In this document: positions 34,865-46,690 of the stretch, in pieces
How the letters are laid out: each line of letters starts with the position of its first letter
Numbering within the stretch: position 1 is the stretch's first letter
NCBI GenBank assembly: GCA_963277665.1
Contig: OY728133.1
Coordinates: forward strand, 385,157,962 to 385,221,961
From: Viscum album
Lineage: Eukaryota; Streptophyta; Magnoliopsida; Santalales; Viscaceae
DNA length: 64,000 nt
Reading direction: 5' to 3'
Translations under genes and position numbers: made by a program
Notes under the pieces: generated by a model
Told to the model about the DNA's origin: nothing
Seen by the model: only the letters and a program-made list of their open reading frames with translations
The model's database searches: none

Positions 34865-37800
34865 ATGAGTCGAAGTTGGATTACGGCACATCGAATGAGC
34901 AATGAATTTGAGGAAGGTGTTGATGCCTTTTTGGAATTTGCAAAATGAAATGTTCCAAGTAGTGACATTTTTTTCTGTCCATGCCTGAAATGTTTGAATA
35001 TGAAGAAGTTAAAAAGTAGAGAGATAAAAGATCATCTGATATGTCATGGTTTTAATCCGAGTTACAGCCCTCGGAATTGGCATGGTGAAACTGGACGGAA
35101 TGTCGCTGATGATGATGATTCGCAAGATGGTAACTCCGATGGAATTGAAGAAATGATTCGTGATATTGTAGCAGAACAAATTGAGATAGAACCGACAGTT
35201 GCACGTCTATATGGTGATGCTGAAAAACCATTATATCCCGGTTGTACAGATTTTACGGTTTTGTCAGCGGTGTTAAGATTGATTAACCTGAAGGAGAAGC
35301 ATGGATGGAGTGATAGAAGTTTTACAGAGATGCTACAATTGATGAAAGACATTCTTCCAAAAGATAACGATCTTCCAGATTCACATTACAAAGCCAAGAA
35401 AATATTATGCCTGATGGGATTGGGATACAAGAAAATACATGCCTGTCCGAATGACTGCATTATATATAGGAAGGAATATGAATTTCTGTCAGAGTGTCCA
35501 AAATGTGGGACATCACGGTATAAGGTGAAAGAAAAATCACAGGGTGATGTAGAGATTACAAAGCTCCCTTCAAAGGTATTTTGGTATCTTCCTATAATTA
35601 ATCGTTTCAAACGTTTATTTGCTAATTCACATGATGCAAAAAGGTTAAGATGGCATGCTGAAGAGCGGGTATGTGATGGAAAAATACGTCATCCAGCTGA
35701 TTGTCCACGATGGAAGAAACTTGATGCGCAGTATTCTACATTTGGAAATGAAATAAGAAACCTCAGACTAGGGTTGTGCACAGATGGAATGAATCCATAC
35801 CGAACACTCAGTAGCACACATAGTTCATGGCCTGTTTTATTGGTAATTTACAACCTCTCTCCTGAAGTTTGTATGAAGCGTAAATATTTCATGTTGAGTA
35901 CAATGATCTCTGGTCCAAAGCAACCCGGTAATGATATTGATGTTTACTTGTCACCGTTGATTGATGATTTGAAACTGTTATGGGCTGATGGTATTAGGGT
36001 GTATGATTCTTATAAAATGGAATATTTTCAACTGCATGCAGTGCTTCTGTTCACTATAAATGACTTCCCAGCGTATGGAAATTTGTCTGGATATAGTGTT
36101 AAAGGGCATAAAGCATGTCCAATTTTCGAACAACAGACGTCCTATTGTCAATTGCATCAAGGGAGGAAAACAGTGTACATGGGTCATCGATTTTTTTTGC
36201 CTATGGAACACCCTTATTGAAGACTAAAAAAGGCATATAATGGCTCACAAGAATTTGATACTGCTCCAAAACCTTTATCCCCTGATCTGTATTTTGAGAG
36301 GGTAAAAAACCTTGACGTGACATTGGGAAAGACACCGAAATCTGGTAATGATAGACATATTTGGAAGAAAAGGTCAATTTTTTTTGAGCTACCATATTGG
36401 AGGTATCATGAAGTTAAACATAATATTGATGTCATGCACGTGGAGAAGAATATCTGTGATTATTTGATTGGAACATTGTTAGATATTAAAGGAAAGACTA
36501 AAGATGGGTTGAATGCAAGATTAGACTTACTATCAATGGGAATACGTTTGGAGTTAGCTCCCACTCCTAAAGGAAGATGAACATTTCTTCCCCCGGCTTT
36601 TCATACATTATCGAAGAGGGAGAAGATTAGCTTCTGTCAGTATCTTCATGATACCAAAGTGCCTCAAGTTTATTCTTCTAATGTAAATTTTTTTGTCTCA
36701 TTTAAGGACTTGAAGTTGAAGGGATGAAATCACATGATTGTCACGTCATGATGCAACAAATTCTACCAGTTTCATTGCGTGGAATATTGCCCATTCGTGT
36801 CAGAAAGACTATAATGAAGTTGTGTTATTTTTTCAATTCAATTTATAACAAGGAGATTTATGTGAATGCTTTGAACATTTTGGAAAAGGATGCAATTTTT
36901 ATACATTATCAATTGGAAATTTATTTTCCTCCAAATTTTTTTGATATAATTGTGCATTTAATGATTCATCTGGTTCGAGAAATAAAGCTTTGTGGACCTA
37001 TATATCTTCGTTGGATGTATCCTTTTGAAAGGTATATGAAAATATTAAAGGGGTATGTTAAAAATCTATATCGACCTGAAGCCTCCATTATTGAAAAGTA
37101 TATTTCTGAGGAGGTAGCAGAGTTTTGTACGAGCTACTTGGCTGCGGCGCAACACATAGGTTTGCCTCCATCTCGCCATGAACGAGTTAATAATGATTGA
37201 AAGGGGATTCGCGGCTTGAAAGTCAAATCATTGTCAGCTAAACAGATGAAGAAGTTAGAATAATACATCTTGAATAACATAGCTGATGCTCAACCATATA
37301 TCACATTGCATATTAATGATTTGAAACAATGTCATCCAAAGAAGAAAGAAATGTGGATTTTGAATGATCACAACAAAACTTTTTTGTCATGGATTAAAAA
37401 GACTTTGCTTGGTAGATCAGATGTATCATAGACATTAAAATGGATTGTGGGTGGTCCATGTTTAAATGTGATAACATGGTCTAGTTATGACATTAATGGT
37501 TATACATTTCATACAAAAGCTCAGGACAACAGAAGTGCAGTTCAGAATAGTGGTGTATTGGTGTTTGCAAAAGCAATGCATTTTTCGAGTGCTAAGGAAA
37601 AAAACCCAATTTCTGCATCAAATGCATATTATGGAGTGATTGAAGACATATGGGAGGTTGATTACTTTAAAATTAATGTTCCCGTTTTTAACTGTAAATG
37701 GTTTAACGGTAAAAATAGTGTCAGACACGATGAATTTGGAATGACACTTGTTAATCTGAATAGATTGGAAGACACAGCTGATTCTTTTATAATGGCAACA

Positions 37801-38043
37801 CATGCAAAACAGATTTTTTATGTAGTAGATCAATCAGATATGCAGTGGGCTGTTGTTTTACAAGGGAAAAAACAATATGTTGGTGAGGATGAACTTGATG
37901 AATATGCTGATTTATGTGAGATCCCTACTTCCATGGAAATATTAACAGAACAAAATGACGATCATGTTGAAGACATAGTTTGTGCCATAAGGAACGATCA
38001 CGACGAAGGAATTTGGGAAAACAGTCCATCTGTACATTCCTAA
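34865..38043 (+). pseudogene. TNP2-like CACTA transposase (TNPD type), inactivated
   Basis: This is the catalytic transposase of plant CACTA elements. ATG at 34865 opens MSRSWITAHRMSNEF, the transposase-associated N-terminal domain, with the Cys-rich FFCPCLKCLN just after a TGA at about 34946. The longest open piece (34994-36220) holds the TNP2/Transposase_21 part, with LINLKEKHGWSDRSF, NDCIIYRKEYEFLSECPKC and YLPIINRFKRLF. 36221-36580 continues it (HNIDVMHVEKNICDYLIGTL). 36724-37200 matches DUF4218 (SHDCHVMMQQILPVSLRGIL). 37447-38043 matches DUF4216 (VDYFKINVPVFNCKWF). Stops occur near 34946, 36218, 36578, 37198, 37261 and 37429, and a one-base shift lies near 36720. Several stops (TGA, TAA) fit C-to-T change of Arg or Gln codons. 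The domain order and length are otherwise complete. Confidence 0.92.
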
Positions 38044-38237
38044 AATTACAGGTAACATATGTTTATTTCTTGTTTACATTTATTTTTTCCATAAATGTTA
38101 GATATTGTAAGTTTTTTATTTATTAAAACATGTTTTAAAATAAAATAAGTATATGTTTTTGTTTTTGTTTGTTTTAAGTTTGTTTAGTTTACTTTATCAT
38201 GTTTATAACCATTACATGAATTTTAAAATGCTTTTTT

Positions 38238-38660
38238 TTGTTCACTGACAATTACTTTACCATGTTTACAATGTTTACCAGGTTTACCATTTTTACCATT
38301 TTTACCATCTTGACCATCTTGACCATCTTTGCCATCATTACCATTGTTTAACATGCTTACCATATTACCAATGTTTACTATTATGTAACTTAGTACACTT
38401 TTCTATTTTCTGATTACAGTAGTATTAAAATATTTGAATTTTTATATTTGTTCACTGACAATTACTTTACCATGTTTACAATGTTTACCAGGTTTACCAT
38501 TTTTTTCCATTTTTTACCATCTTGACCATCTTGACCATCTTTTCCATCTTTACCATTGTTTAACATGCTTACCATATTACCAATGTTTACTATTATGTAA
38601 CCTAGTACACTTTTCTATTTTCTGATTACAGTAGTATTAAAATATTTTAATTTGTATATT
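38238..38660 (+). repeat. Two-copy tandem duplication of a ~210-bp unit with TTACCAT micro-repeats
   Basis: The word TTCACTGACAATTACTTTAC occurs at 38241 and again at 38451. The unit between them is repeated to about 38660, where a diverged third start (GTGAACTGACG) appears. Inside each copy are runs of TTTACCAT and CTTGACCAT. It lies between the transposase stop and the start of the second gene. The frame 38434-38625 is a product of these repeats. Confidence 0.85.
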
Positions 38661-38696
38661 TGTGAACTGACGTTTGTTTTTTTGATTTGAAGGATA

Positions 38697-41675
38697 ATGA
38701 CATATCATTCAGATGATCAACCACATGATTCTGGAGAGGAGCATATTGCTAGTCATACCTCTGGGGATGAACATTCACATGCTCCTATTACGACAAAGAG
38801 TTCAAAGGTTGGTAAACGTGGGTGCACACGTTTACCAAAATTATCACTTGCCCGTACGTAGTATCAGAGGATAGTAGTTGAGTTTGATGATGATGATATT
38901 CCTAGAGGTCCGAATGCCAAAGCTTTTAAGAGTTTTGTTGCAACTCAGGCTAAGACCAAAGTAAGCATTCTGTATGATGATTAGAGAGGTGTGGATAAAG
39001 CGATTATCTCTCAGTTGTGGGAGACGATTTTGGTAAGACCTTTTGTCATTGTTTGACCATTCTTTTAATGTTTCTAGTATATATAATATGTTTAACCTCT
39101 TCTTTATCAGATGACATTTGATATTCCTGACACTGGAGGAGTCAGGAAGAAATACTTATCATTGGCTTCTAGGAGATGGAGGGATTTCAAATCAACCCTC
39201 TCATCTGATTTCATTTATGGTCATAGGAGTCATGACAATCCATGTCGTATATATCCTTTTATAGATGAAGACACACGGAGATAGTTTTTTGAAAGTAGAA
39301 AAAAAGAGTCATTTCTGGTAAGGGCAATGTAAACTTTTATAAACTTTCTTATATAAATGATTGTATTAATGTTTTGTTAATGATTTCTTATTCTTAAATT
39401 ATTGAAAACAAGGAAAGCTCATCAGGAGATCCAATCTAAAAATGTATACCCTCATAGTTTATCTCGGGGAGGGTATACATTATTGGAAGAAAAAATGATA
39501 GTAGAAAAATTTCAACAACTAAGAGCTGAGTCTTCAAGCTCTGGAGAGGTGGCCCCTCCATCCCCTACATCTAGACATGAAAAATGGAAGAGAGATCGGA
39601 AGGGAAAAAAGGGAAATATCTTTCAGAATAATTGAGAATCGTAGCTGAGAGGATTGTAAGATATCTATTTAATTTATTTAAGTTAACTTTTTTCTTCATA
39701 TAAGTTTCAATCATTACAGAAATGTTCAATTAATTAATACAGGAATCTCTTGAGGAGCAGAGTTCAGAGGGGACATTTACAGCTACTGGGAGGGAAGATA
39801 TTTTATTTACAGCATTGGGAAGGCCCGAACATCCTGGTCGTGTAAGAGGATATCTGGAAGGTGTATCGGTAAGAAAAGTGTTTCCACGTTCTTCAACTTC
39901 TAACATTGAGGGGGTTTATAAAAAAAATAGAATCCTTGGAGGCTGAAGTTAAAAATATTAATGCGACGATGGAAGAAAAGATTAGAGATTTGGTGCAGTC
40001 TATGTTTGCAGAAAAGAAAAGAAAATTTCAGACTGTAGCTCCCACTCCTCCACCTCCCCCTGCAGACCCCATTACTTATCCTCCACCTCTGCCAGTAGCT
40101 CCCACTCCCCCACCTTAGCCTGTGGACCCCATTTTTTATCCTACGCCTCTGCCGCAGCTTCATACATATTGCGAGTTGTATGTTGATGATTCTCAACATC
40201 ATATAGTAGCATACAGGTTGGTATATTGTATAGGAGATACAGTTCATCATCAACAATTAGAGGTAGAGAATCAGAGGGTCACTGTACAGGATATTATAGA
40301 TAGATCATCTAGGGTACCAATACCTACAGATGAGGTGGTGACAGTTGGACAGAGTATCGGCCATTTTTTAGTTTGGCCATCCAAACTTCTTTGACTCATT
40401 ACCATAGAGGTATGAATGTTATATATTTTATTTTATTTTTTTATGAAAGTTGTTTTATCATTTGAAAACTACTATAATTCTCAAATTTTTTTTCACAGGA
40501 ATACTTCAAAGGTAAAGAAATACTGTATAGACAACAACAAAGACAACATGATATGACATCAGATACAGATTCCAGTGGTCTTGACAGATTGTCAAGATAT
40601 TCACATTTGTTGTTGGGTTTTTATGAGTTTCCAATGGAATCTCATGTCTGTGGACCTGAAATAAGTGTGGGGATTACAAAATCTGATATCATGGAGCTTG
40701 TTACTGGAGATAAGTTGGGCATAAAAGTGGTGCAAATATTTTCCATGTAAGTCTTAACACCTTTTCCCTGCGTTATATTTATTAAAAATGTATACTTATA
40801 TATGTTTTGTATTAGGTATCTTTATAAAATTTGTGAGAGGAATGAACTGACAGAAGTATATGGATTCATGGACCCACAATTGATTTCCCCTGAAGCATAT
40901 GCATTGACTGAGGAACAAAGAATGGTTTATATTGCTAAAAGATTTGAAAAGAATATAATCCAACAATGTTCGATGATGCCTTTTTGTGAGAGGTATGAAA
41001 CACATTTCTCTCAAAGAGTTAATTATCTTTTAACATAAAAAACCACTAACATTAAATTTCCTTTTATCAGTAATCATTGGATGTTAGGGATTTTTTGCCC
41101 AAGGGAGAAAGCTCTTTATTGGATATGCTCTGTTCATGGTGATGTGCGGCCAAGTTTTAAGAATATATTGTAAAAGTAAGTTTCAATTTCTCAATAGTTT
41201 TATATATTATAATGAATTTTAAATTTACCCCATTCATATTATTTTCTAACAGTGCATGGGTCTACTTTCGAAAAAACACAAAGAAAAGAAATGCAAAGAT
41301 CAAATATGTAAATGCGAAGGTAAATTTCCATTTATAATTTCTACTTTTTGATTTATTACATAAAAATAATATATTGAATTTACACTCATTCAAAACAGAA
41401 TTGTCATGAACAACAAGGCCTCATAGAATGCGGATATTATATGTTAAGATTTATGTATGAAATAATAACAACTGGGACAGTTGTGAATTTTGACCTAGTA
41501 CGATTTCCTCTTAAACTTTTCTATAATATTTCAATTTGATTTATCCATTATACACGTTAACTATCTTCTTTTTCATTTGTTGCTTTTTGATGACCCTCAA
41601 CCCTATACTACTGAAGACATCAAGCATGTACAAGTGGAGTGGTCAAATTATTTTACAGGTTTGATTGAATTTTAG
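38697..41675 (+). pseudogene. Second CACTA gene: En/Spm accessory transposase region joined to a Ulp1-like protease
   Basis: ATG at 38697 opens an acidic head, then RLPKLSLAR and VEFDDDDIPRG. Probable exons with GT-AG borders follow. 39111-39317 reads RKKYLSLASRRWRDFKSTLS, the plant Ptta/En/Spm transposase domain. About 39413-39635 reads YPHSLSRGGYTLLEEKM and PPSPTSRHEKWKR. About 39743-39870 reads GREDILFTALGRPEHPGRVR. A coiled-coil and Pro-rich segment lies at 39906-40118. The C-terminal half resembles Ulp1/C48 proteases: 40498-40746, 40816-40995, NHWMLGIFCPREKALYW at about 41070, and HEQQGLIECGYYMLRFMYE near 41405-41460 with the presumed catalytic His and Cys. The usual Asp after the His is not evident. 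It ends with TAG at 41673. Stops near 38861, 38986, 39282, 40114 and 41170 disable it. Exon joins are approximate. Confidence 0.82.
40035..40154 (+). repeat. 60-bp tandem repeat encoding a Pro-rich 20-residue unit
   Basis: GTAGCTCCCACTCC occurs at 40035 and 40095. The first unit encodes VAPTPPPPPADPITYPPPLP. The second is similar but contains a TAG. It follows a coiled-coil-like stretch in the second CACTA gene and looks like a flexible linker. Confidence 0.75.
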
Positions 41676-41864
41676 TTGTTTGTAATGTAAAATGTAATTT
41701 TGAATATTTTCGTTTTAATTGTGTATTTGGTAGTTGTTTAGGTTTGATTTAGTTTTTTTTTGAAGTTGACAGTGTATGTTTTGAATGTTATATAAGTGAA
41801 TGTTTAATTTTGCTCTACTTCTTCTTTTGGTCTACTTTTGATGGTTCTTCTGGTATGGATTTGG

Positions 41865-42285
41865 GTCTGTGGGGGAGGGGTTCCAAGGGTGTGGGGGTGT
41901 GTTCAGTGGGGTTGGGGGTGTCCAGCGGTCTGGGGGGGCTATCCGGTAGGGTGGGGGGACAGTCCTGGGGGGTGGCAGGGATGTCCAGGGGTGTGGGAAG
42001 CTGGTCCAGGGGTGTGGGAGTGCTGTCCAGGGGTGGGGGGTTGTCCAGGGGTGTGGTGGGGGCTGTCAAGTGGGGTGAGGGGGTGAGGAGGTGCTGTTCA
42101 GGCGGGTGGGGGGTTGTCGAGGGGTGTTTGGGGGTGTCCGGGGGTCGGGGGGCAGTCTAGGAGTGTGGTGGGGGCTCCAATGGGGTGAGGGAGGGTTGTC
42201 CAAGGGGTATACATGAGGGTGGGAGCTCCAATGGGGTGGGGGAGGGCTGTCCATGGGGTATAAATGAGGGTGGATGCTGTCTAGT
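41865..42285 (+). repeat. G-rich minisatellite in the CACTA 3' region
   Basis: About 420 bp are built from variants of TCCAGGGGTGTGGGGG with a unit near 20-24 bp, and G-runs of 4 to 7 lie on the plus strand throughout. At its right end a longer unit starting CTCCAATGGGGTG repeats at 42175 and 42225 (50-bp period). The G-runs would allow G-quadruplexes on this strand. Plus-strand and minus-strand open frames across it (41810-42160, 41838-42086, 41815-42069, 42066-42308) exist only because the repeat lacks stops; I do not call them genes. Confidence 0.9.
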
Positions 42286-42420
42286 GGGTAAGTTTTATAT
42301 GTTATCAATGTACATGCTTAATTTTGATGTACTTTTGTTTTTGTGGTACGATTTCTTGATTTGTTTTCTAGTTGATTCTGGTGGAGAGAAGATCACTGCA
42401 TTCTGTTAAAAAAAATTGGG

Positions 42421-43208
42421 TTTATCACGTCGGTTATTTAATAACTGACGTGATAAAATGCCTGGAAAATAGTTTATCACGCCGGTTATTTAATAACCGA
42501 CGTGATAAAAGGTCTGTAGAATGGTTTATCACGTCGGTTATTTAATAACCGACATGATAAAAGGCCTGGAGAATGGTTTATCACGTCGGTTATTTAATAA
42601 CTGACATGATAAAGGGCCTGGATAATGGTTTAGCACGTCAGTTATTGAATAACTGATGTGCTAAATGGCCTGGACAATGGTTTATCACGTTGGTTATTGA
42701 ATACCCGACGTGATAAACCCCCTCCCTCCGGTTTATCACGGCGGTTATACAATAACCGACGTGAAAAACCCCCCTCCCCTGGTTTTCACGTCGGTTTTAT
42801 ATGAACCAACGTGATAAACCATGCTCAGCCCGGTTTATCACGTCGGTTCTTATAGAACGGACGTGATAAACCACCCTCACCCCAGTTTATCACGTCGGTT
42901 CTATATGAACCGACGTGATAAACCCCCTCGTCCCTGTTTATCACGTCGGTTGTTTAAGAACGGACGTGATAAACCATTGTTCATGCCGTTTATCACGTCG
43001 GTTCTTCAATAACCGACATGATAAACCATTCTCCAGGCCGTTTATCACGTCAGTTCTAAAATAACCGATGTGATAAACATCGCAATTTTATGTTTTTGAC
43101 GTCGGTTTTTAAATAACCGACGTCAAAAACCTTATTTATAACGTCACACATATTAACGTCGGCTAGAAACCGACATAAAAAATTAAAAATAACCGACGTA
43201 AAAAACGT
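42421..43208. repeat. Right subterminal palindrome array (about 14-15 units)
   Basis: Palindromes of about 37 bp start near 42421, 42473, 42524, 42576, 42628, 42680, 42731, 42782, 42833, 42885, 42936, 42988, 43041 and 43094, with a period of 51-52 bp. A degenerate set lies next to the end. Arms are mostly TTTATCACGTCGGTTA and its complement. The first several spacers share GCCTGGA..ATGG. The last units before the terminus change to the arms TTTTGACGTCGG and TTTTTTACGTCGG, like the left array. They are probably binding sites for the accessory transposase. Antisense and sense frames here (42821-43012, 43056-43259) are not genes. Confidence 0.93.
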
Positions 43209-43222
43209 TTTCTGCACTAGTG
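43195..43222 (-). repeat. Right terminal inverted repeat of the CACTA element
   Basis: The minus strand begins CACTAGTGCAGAAAACG, then TTTTTTACGTC. It agrees with the left end except for three bases at positions 15-17. The flank ATA equals the left flank. Confidence 0.95.
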
Positions 43223-43225
43223 ATA

Positions 43226-45980
43226 ATATCAAAGACAATGAAAATGTAATACAACCCAATGAAAATAAATTGAGTTGTGCAATTCATAACCACTTGGAAA
43301 CTTTTAAGTCAAATCCAATTGTATTAAATAAATAAAATTTAATCATAAAATAAAATTTATATAAAACAATTAAATATATTACATTTCATAGGTTTATTAT
43401 ATACACCATATAAAGATATTAGTTTCATGACATTACAAAACACCTCAATGAAATGAAATTGAGGAAAATTTTACTACACCATCTTTCTTTTTAGTTGAAC
43501 ATATTTAACCTCTAGTGTAGTGGTTTTAAAGATGATATTAACCTATAAAAGAACTATATTAATAATTATAATATCATATATGATCCTTTTATAATATCCG
43601 ATTATCCGTTCATTGATAACATTTCATTGTTTTCATGGTTTTGGGTGTTATTTTCCTTATTTTCTCAGGTGTGTTTCATCATGAATGATACAATTATTGT
43701 ACTCAAAACATGGTTATATAAAATTTATTATGATAATAATAATGAAATAATTATCATATTTTTACTTCTATCATACTTTAATAGCTAAAGAAATATCTTT
43801 ATGAAATATGGACAATGTTATAATCATTGAGACTATAGGTCGTACATACGCATTAGTAAAGTTTCCATTTTTAAATGATCATTATGAAAACATGTTAAGT
43901 AATACTTTTAAATAATTCTAATAATATAATAAATACCGTATTTTTTCTTTATATATCCATACATACATATATATATTTCATGTGGTGGGTTGTTGAAAAT
44001 GGAGTCACATCATTTCATGAAGGTGATAGTCCCGAAGTAAATGAATGATGTTATCATCATGAGTTGTGTGAAAAGGTAAGAAAGAAAATGATATTTATTC
44101 TCTTATAATAATGATAAATATTTCATTAATATAAAAATTATATCATTTATATCACATAAAATAATTAACTTTATCACCATCACATTCAATGTAAAGTTTT
44201 TATGAAAGGGAAATCACATCTCTTCACAAGGCAGTAGTCCACCGTACACATGAGCGACGTTATCGCATCTCATGTGAATTGGGTATTAAAAAGTTATATA
44301 TGATATTACAAATCAAAAAGTTATAATTATGTTATAAATATCATAAATATACATTATATCCATCATCATACCAAACCATAATAGGTGGTAAAGGAAGAAT
44401 GAAGGAGATCCATTCGGGGGGTGGTAGTCTGCCATACACACGAATGGTGATTTTTTAACCCATTTTGGTGAATTGGAGGTGGTTTTAGGTAATTACCAAT
44501 CTAAAATATAATTTATTAGTAAAAATTATTTAAATTGAAATTATGGTTTTAATGAAAATTTATTATTTTTCACTATTCACAAAATAATGAAACTTCTAAA
44601 AAATACAAAAAATTCACCCTAACATAATTTTGGTACATCAATTTAAAAAATGATGTTTATTTTTTCAATAATTTTTTCTAAAGGGGTAAAAATTAATATT
44701 AAATTATATATTTAATTTTTGACTAAAAAGTATTAGAAAGAATAATTTTTTTCATAAAACTATTATTTATTTTAAGTGATTATTATTTTATTTATTATCA
44801 ATAGATAACTAATAAATTTTTTTAATTGTATATTTACATAATTTATTAACTACTATTAATACCAACCATTCAAATATCTTGGAGATAAATATCATATTGA
44901 AATGTATTATTAATATTGTATTATTGTTCGGTAAAACTGAGTCTTCCATTTACTGCAAGTTATTGAACAAACTCGTTGTTTTGTGTATCGTAAGATGTTA
45001 TAAAAATTATATTTATTCTAAAAGAAATATATTTTAATGTATTGGGGTGTAATATTCTATTCTTATATTTTTGATTTATGTCACATACTATATTAGATAA
45101 AAAATTATTTTTTAGAATTTTAGGTTGTTTTATTATCCCCACATCAAGAAAAATATGTCTTCGAAATTTAAATTTGATATCAGTAGTCATGTGTTTTATA
45201 TTTTATAATTATTTTTTTAAAATATCACATTGTAAAAATAGATAAAAAAATAATCACATAATAAGAGGTAAAAATAATTACAAAATCCATATATAATAAC
45301 ATAAAACTAGGTTTTATGTTAGAGAACATTGGTGGCATGTAAAGATGTAGAAGAAAAAATAAATTTAGAGAGTGGTAAAAGTCATTGATAAAAAGGAGTT
45401 TAATGATCTATAGAATGTCAAGGGCCTAAAAAATAATTATGGGATGATTAAAAAGACCATTGTTACTATATAAATTTTGGTATTTAGGATAAAATTTTAT
45501 TTCGATATCTTATTAATAGCATTTAGGAATTCATTTTACTATTTAAGAATATATGGAAATATACTTACTTGATAATAATTTATTTCATTAGAATAAATTC
45601 ATCATTTGGTTATTATTTCATCAATTTCCCATCCATCACTTGCCCCAAAAAATGAAATTCTAAATATTATTTTTTAATTCCAAAACCACTAAAATTTACT
45701 TTTAACAGTTCTTATGTTCCATAAAATAGTGAAAAGTATTTCATTTTGTCTCTAAGTTTTCTCCAAAATCAATATAGTTATCAGAAGTTATCCCCTATAA
45801 TAAAATATTCTCTAAAACCTCATACATAGGTCATTCTAAACAATTTCATAGATTTTTAACCTTACTTTAATTCCAAAATATTAATATCCATAATAATAGA
45901 AATACGGTCACTGAATTTCAAATAAGAACTTATAATTAGTCCCCCAAACAACATGATAAAGCTCATAATCATAATATATA
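43226..45980 (-). repeat. 3' LTR of the older Tekay-like element, part 2
   Basis: This resumes the LTR cut at 31981; 43250-44460 is co-linear with about 49865-50940. It carries four GC-rich boxes at 43824, 44016, 44224 and 44411 (for example GTAGTCCACCGTACACATGA). Further right, GTGAATAGTGAAAAATAA on the minus strand matches the U3 of the intact chromovirus (AATGAATAGTGAAAAATA). The outer boundary at about 45980 is a guess. The frame 44960-45190 (minus) shows no motif. Confidence 0.65.
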
Positions 45981-46564
45981 ACACCTGTGAATAACATCAG
46001 CATGTATTCTATTAAAACATGGTAATAACCTAACATACCATAAATCCATGTTGAAATCATTCATGTGACTTATTAAAAACGATAAAAAATAGATTATTGG
46101 ATGTATTCCATAAATCTAAAAGTGTTGTTAAATCCATCAATGATAGCATAAACCACTTTTTCACCAAATCATTAACCAATTTTAAGGTAGTTATTATGAT
46201 CCGATTTAGAATATTCAATTCAATAATCTATTCATCCCAACATCATTATCTCTACACCAGGAATATATTAAGGGTAATATTTTCCTTGAGAATGTGTTTT
46301 CCAAAAAGTTCATCTTTCTACTGAATCATTTTTTTGGTCATCAGTACTATTCAACATATGTTTCAAAGTCATTACTAATTTTTTTCACTACATTCATTAT
46401 ATATACCATAATTAATATAACCCAGATATCATTGATAAATTACTCAAATGATACAATTCATGAATCCAAACATAGTACCATTAATCATTATTCTTTTTTG
46501 GTGATAATAGTATAAGAATAATCCTGATCTATTAGAATCTGTTAAGGTATAATACATTGATGCT

Positions 46565-46690
46565 TGATACAATAATTTTGGTAGTGTCCCATATCCTTAT
46601 AGTTGAATCATTCTAAAATGGAAACTTTTTTGATACCCTTACAATCACAAGCATGGTTTCATTTTTCTCCACACATGTTGCAAACTCTCA
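46565..46690 (-). pseudogene. Decayed gag zinc-knuckle pair
   Basis: The minus strand reads CNMCGEK, stop, NHACDC, and about 20 codons later KDMGHYQNYC. The arrangement parallels the two CCHC knuckles of the intact chromovirus at 16255-16437, with the first Cys residues of the second knuckle lost. Confidence 0.5.

Larger units (their letters stand above)
31982..43222 (+). mobile_element. CACTA (En/Spm-type) DNA transposon, 11,241 bp
   Basis: The ends are CACTAGTGCAGAAA on the left and its exact complement on the right (43209-43222). The inverted repeat extends to about 28 bases with three mismatches. The 3-bp target duplication ATA (31979-31981 and 43223-43225) is perfect and typical of CACTA elements. 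The interior holds, in order, a left palindrome array, a probable 5' untranslated exon and long intron, a TNP2-like transposase pseudogene, a tandem duplication, a second gene with Ulp1-like domain, a G-rich minisatellite and a right palindrome array. Both genes carry stops, so the copy is non-autonomous as it stands, although its ends look intact. It lies in an older LTR whose sister copy keeps the uninterrupted site near 49829-49850. Confidence 0.95.

Noticed and set aside
41810..42308. Several overlapping open frames on both strands, Gly-rich or Pro-rich
   Set aside because: They exist because the G-rich minisatellite contains no stops; frames on both strands are open over the same bases.
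42421..43208. Regularly spaced ~37-bp repeats with ~14-bp spacers, resembling a CRISPR array
   Set aside because: The repeats are palindromic subterminal repeats inside a transposon with clear CACTA ends, the spacers are similar to each other, and the genome is plant.
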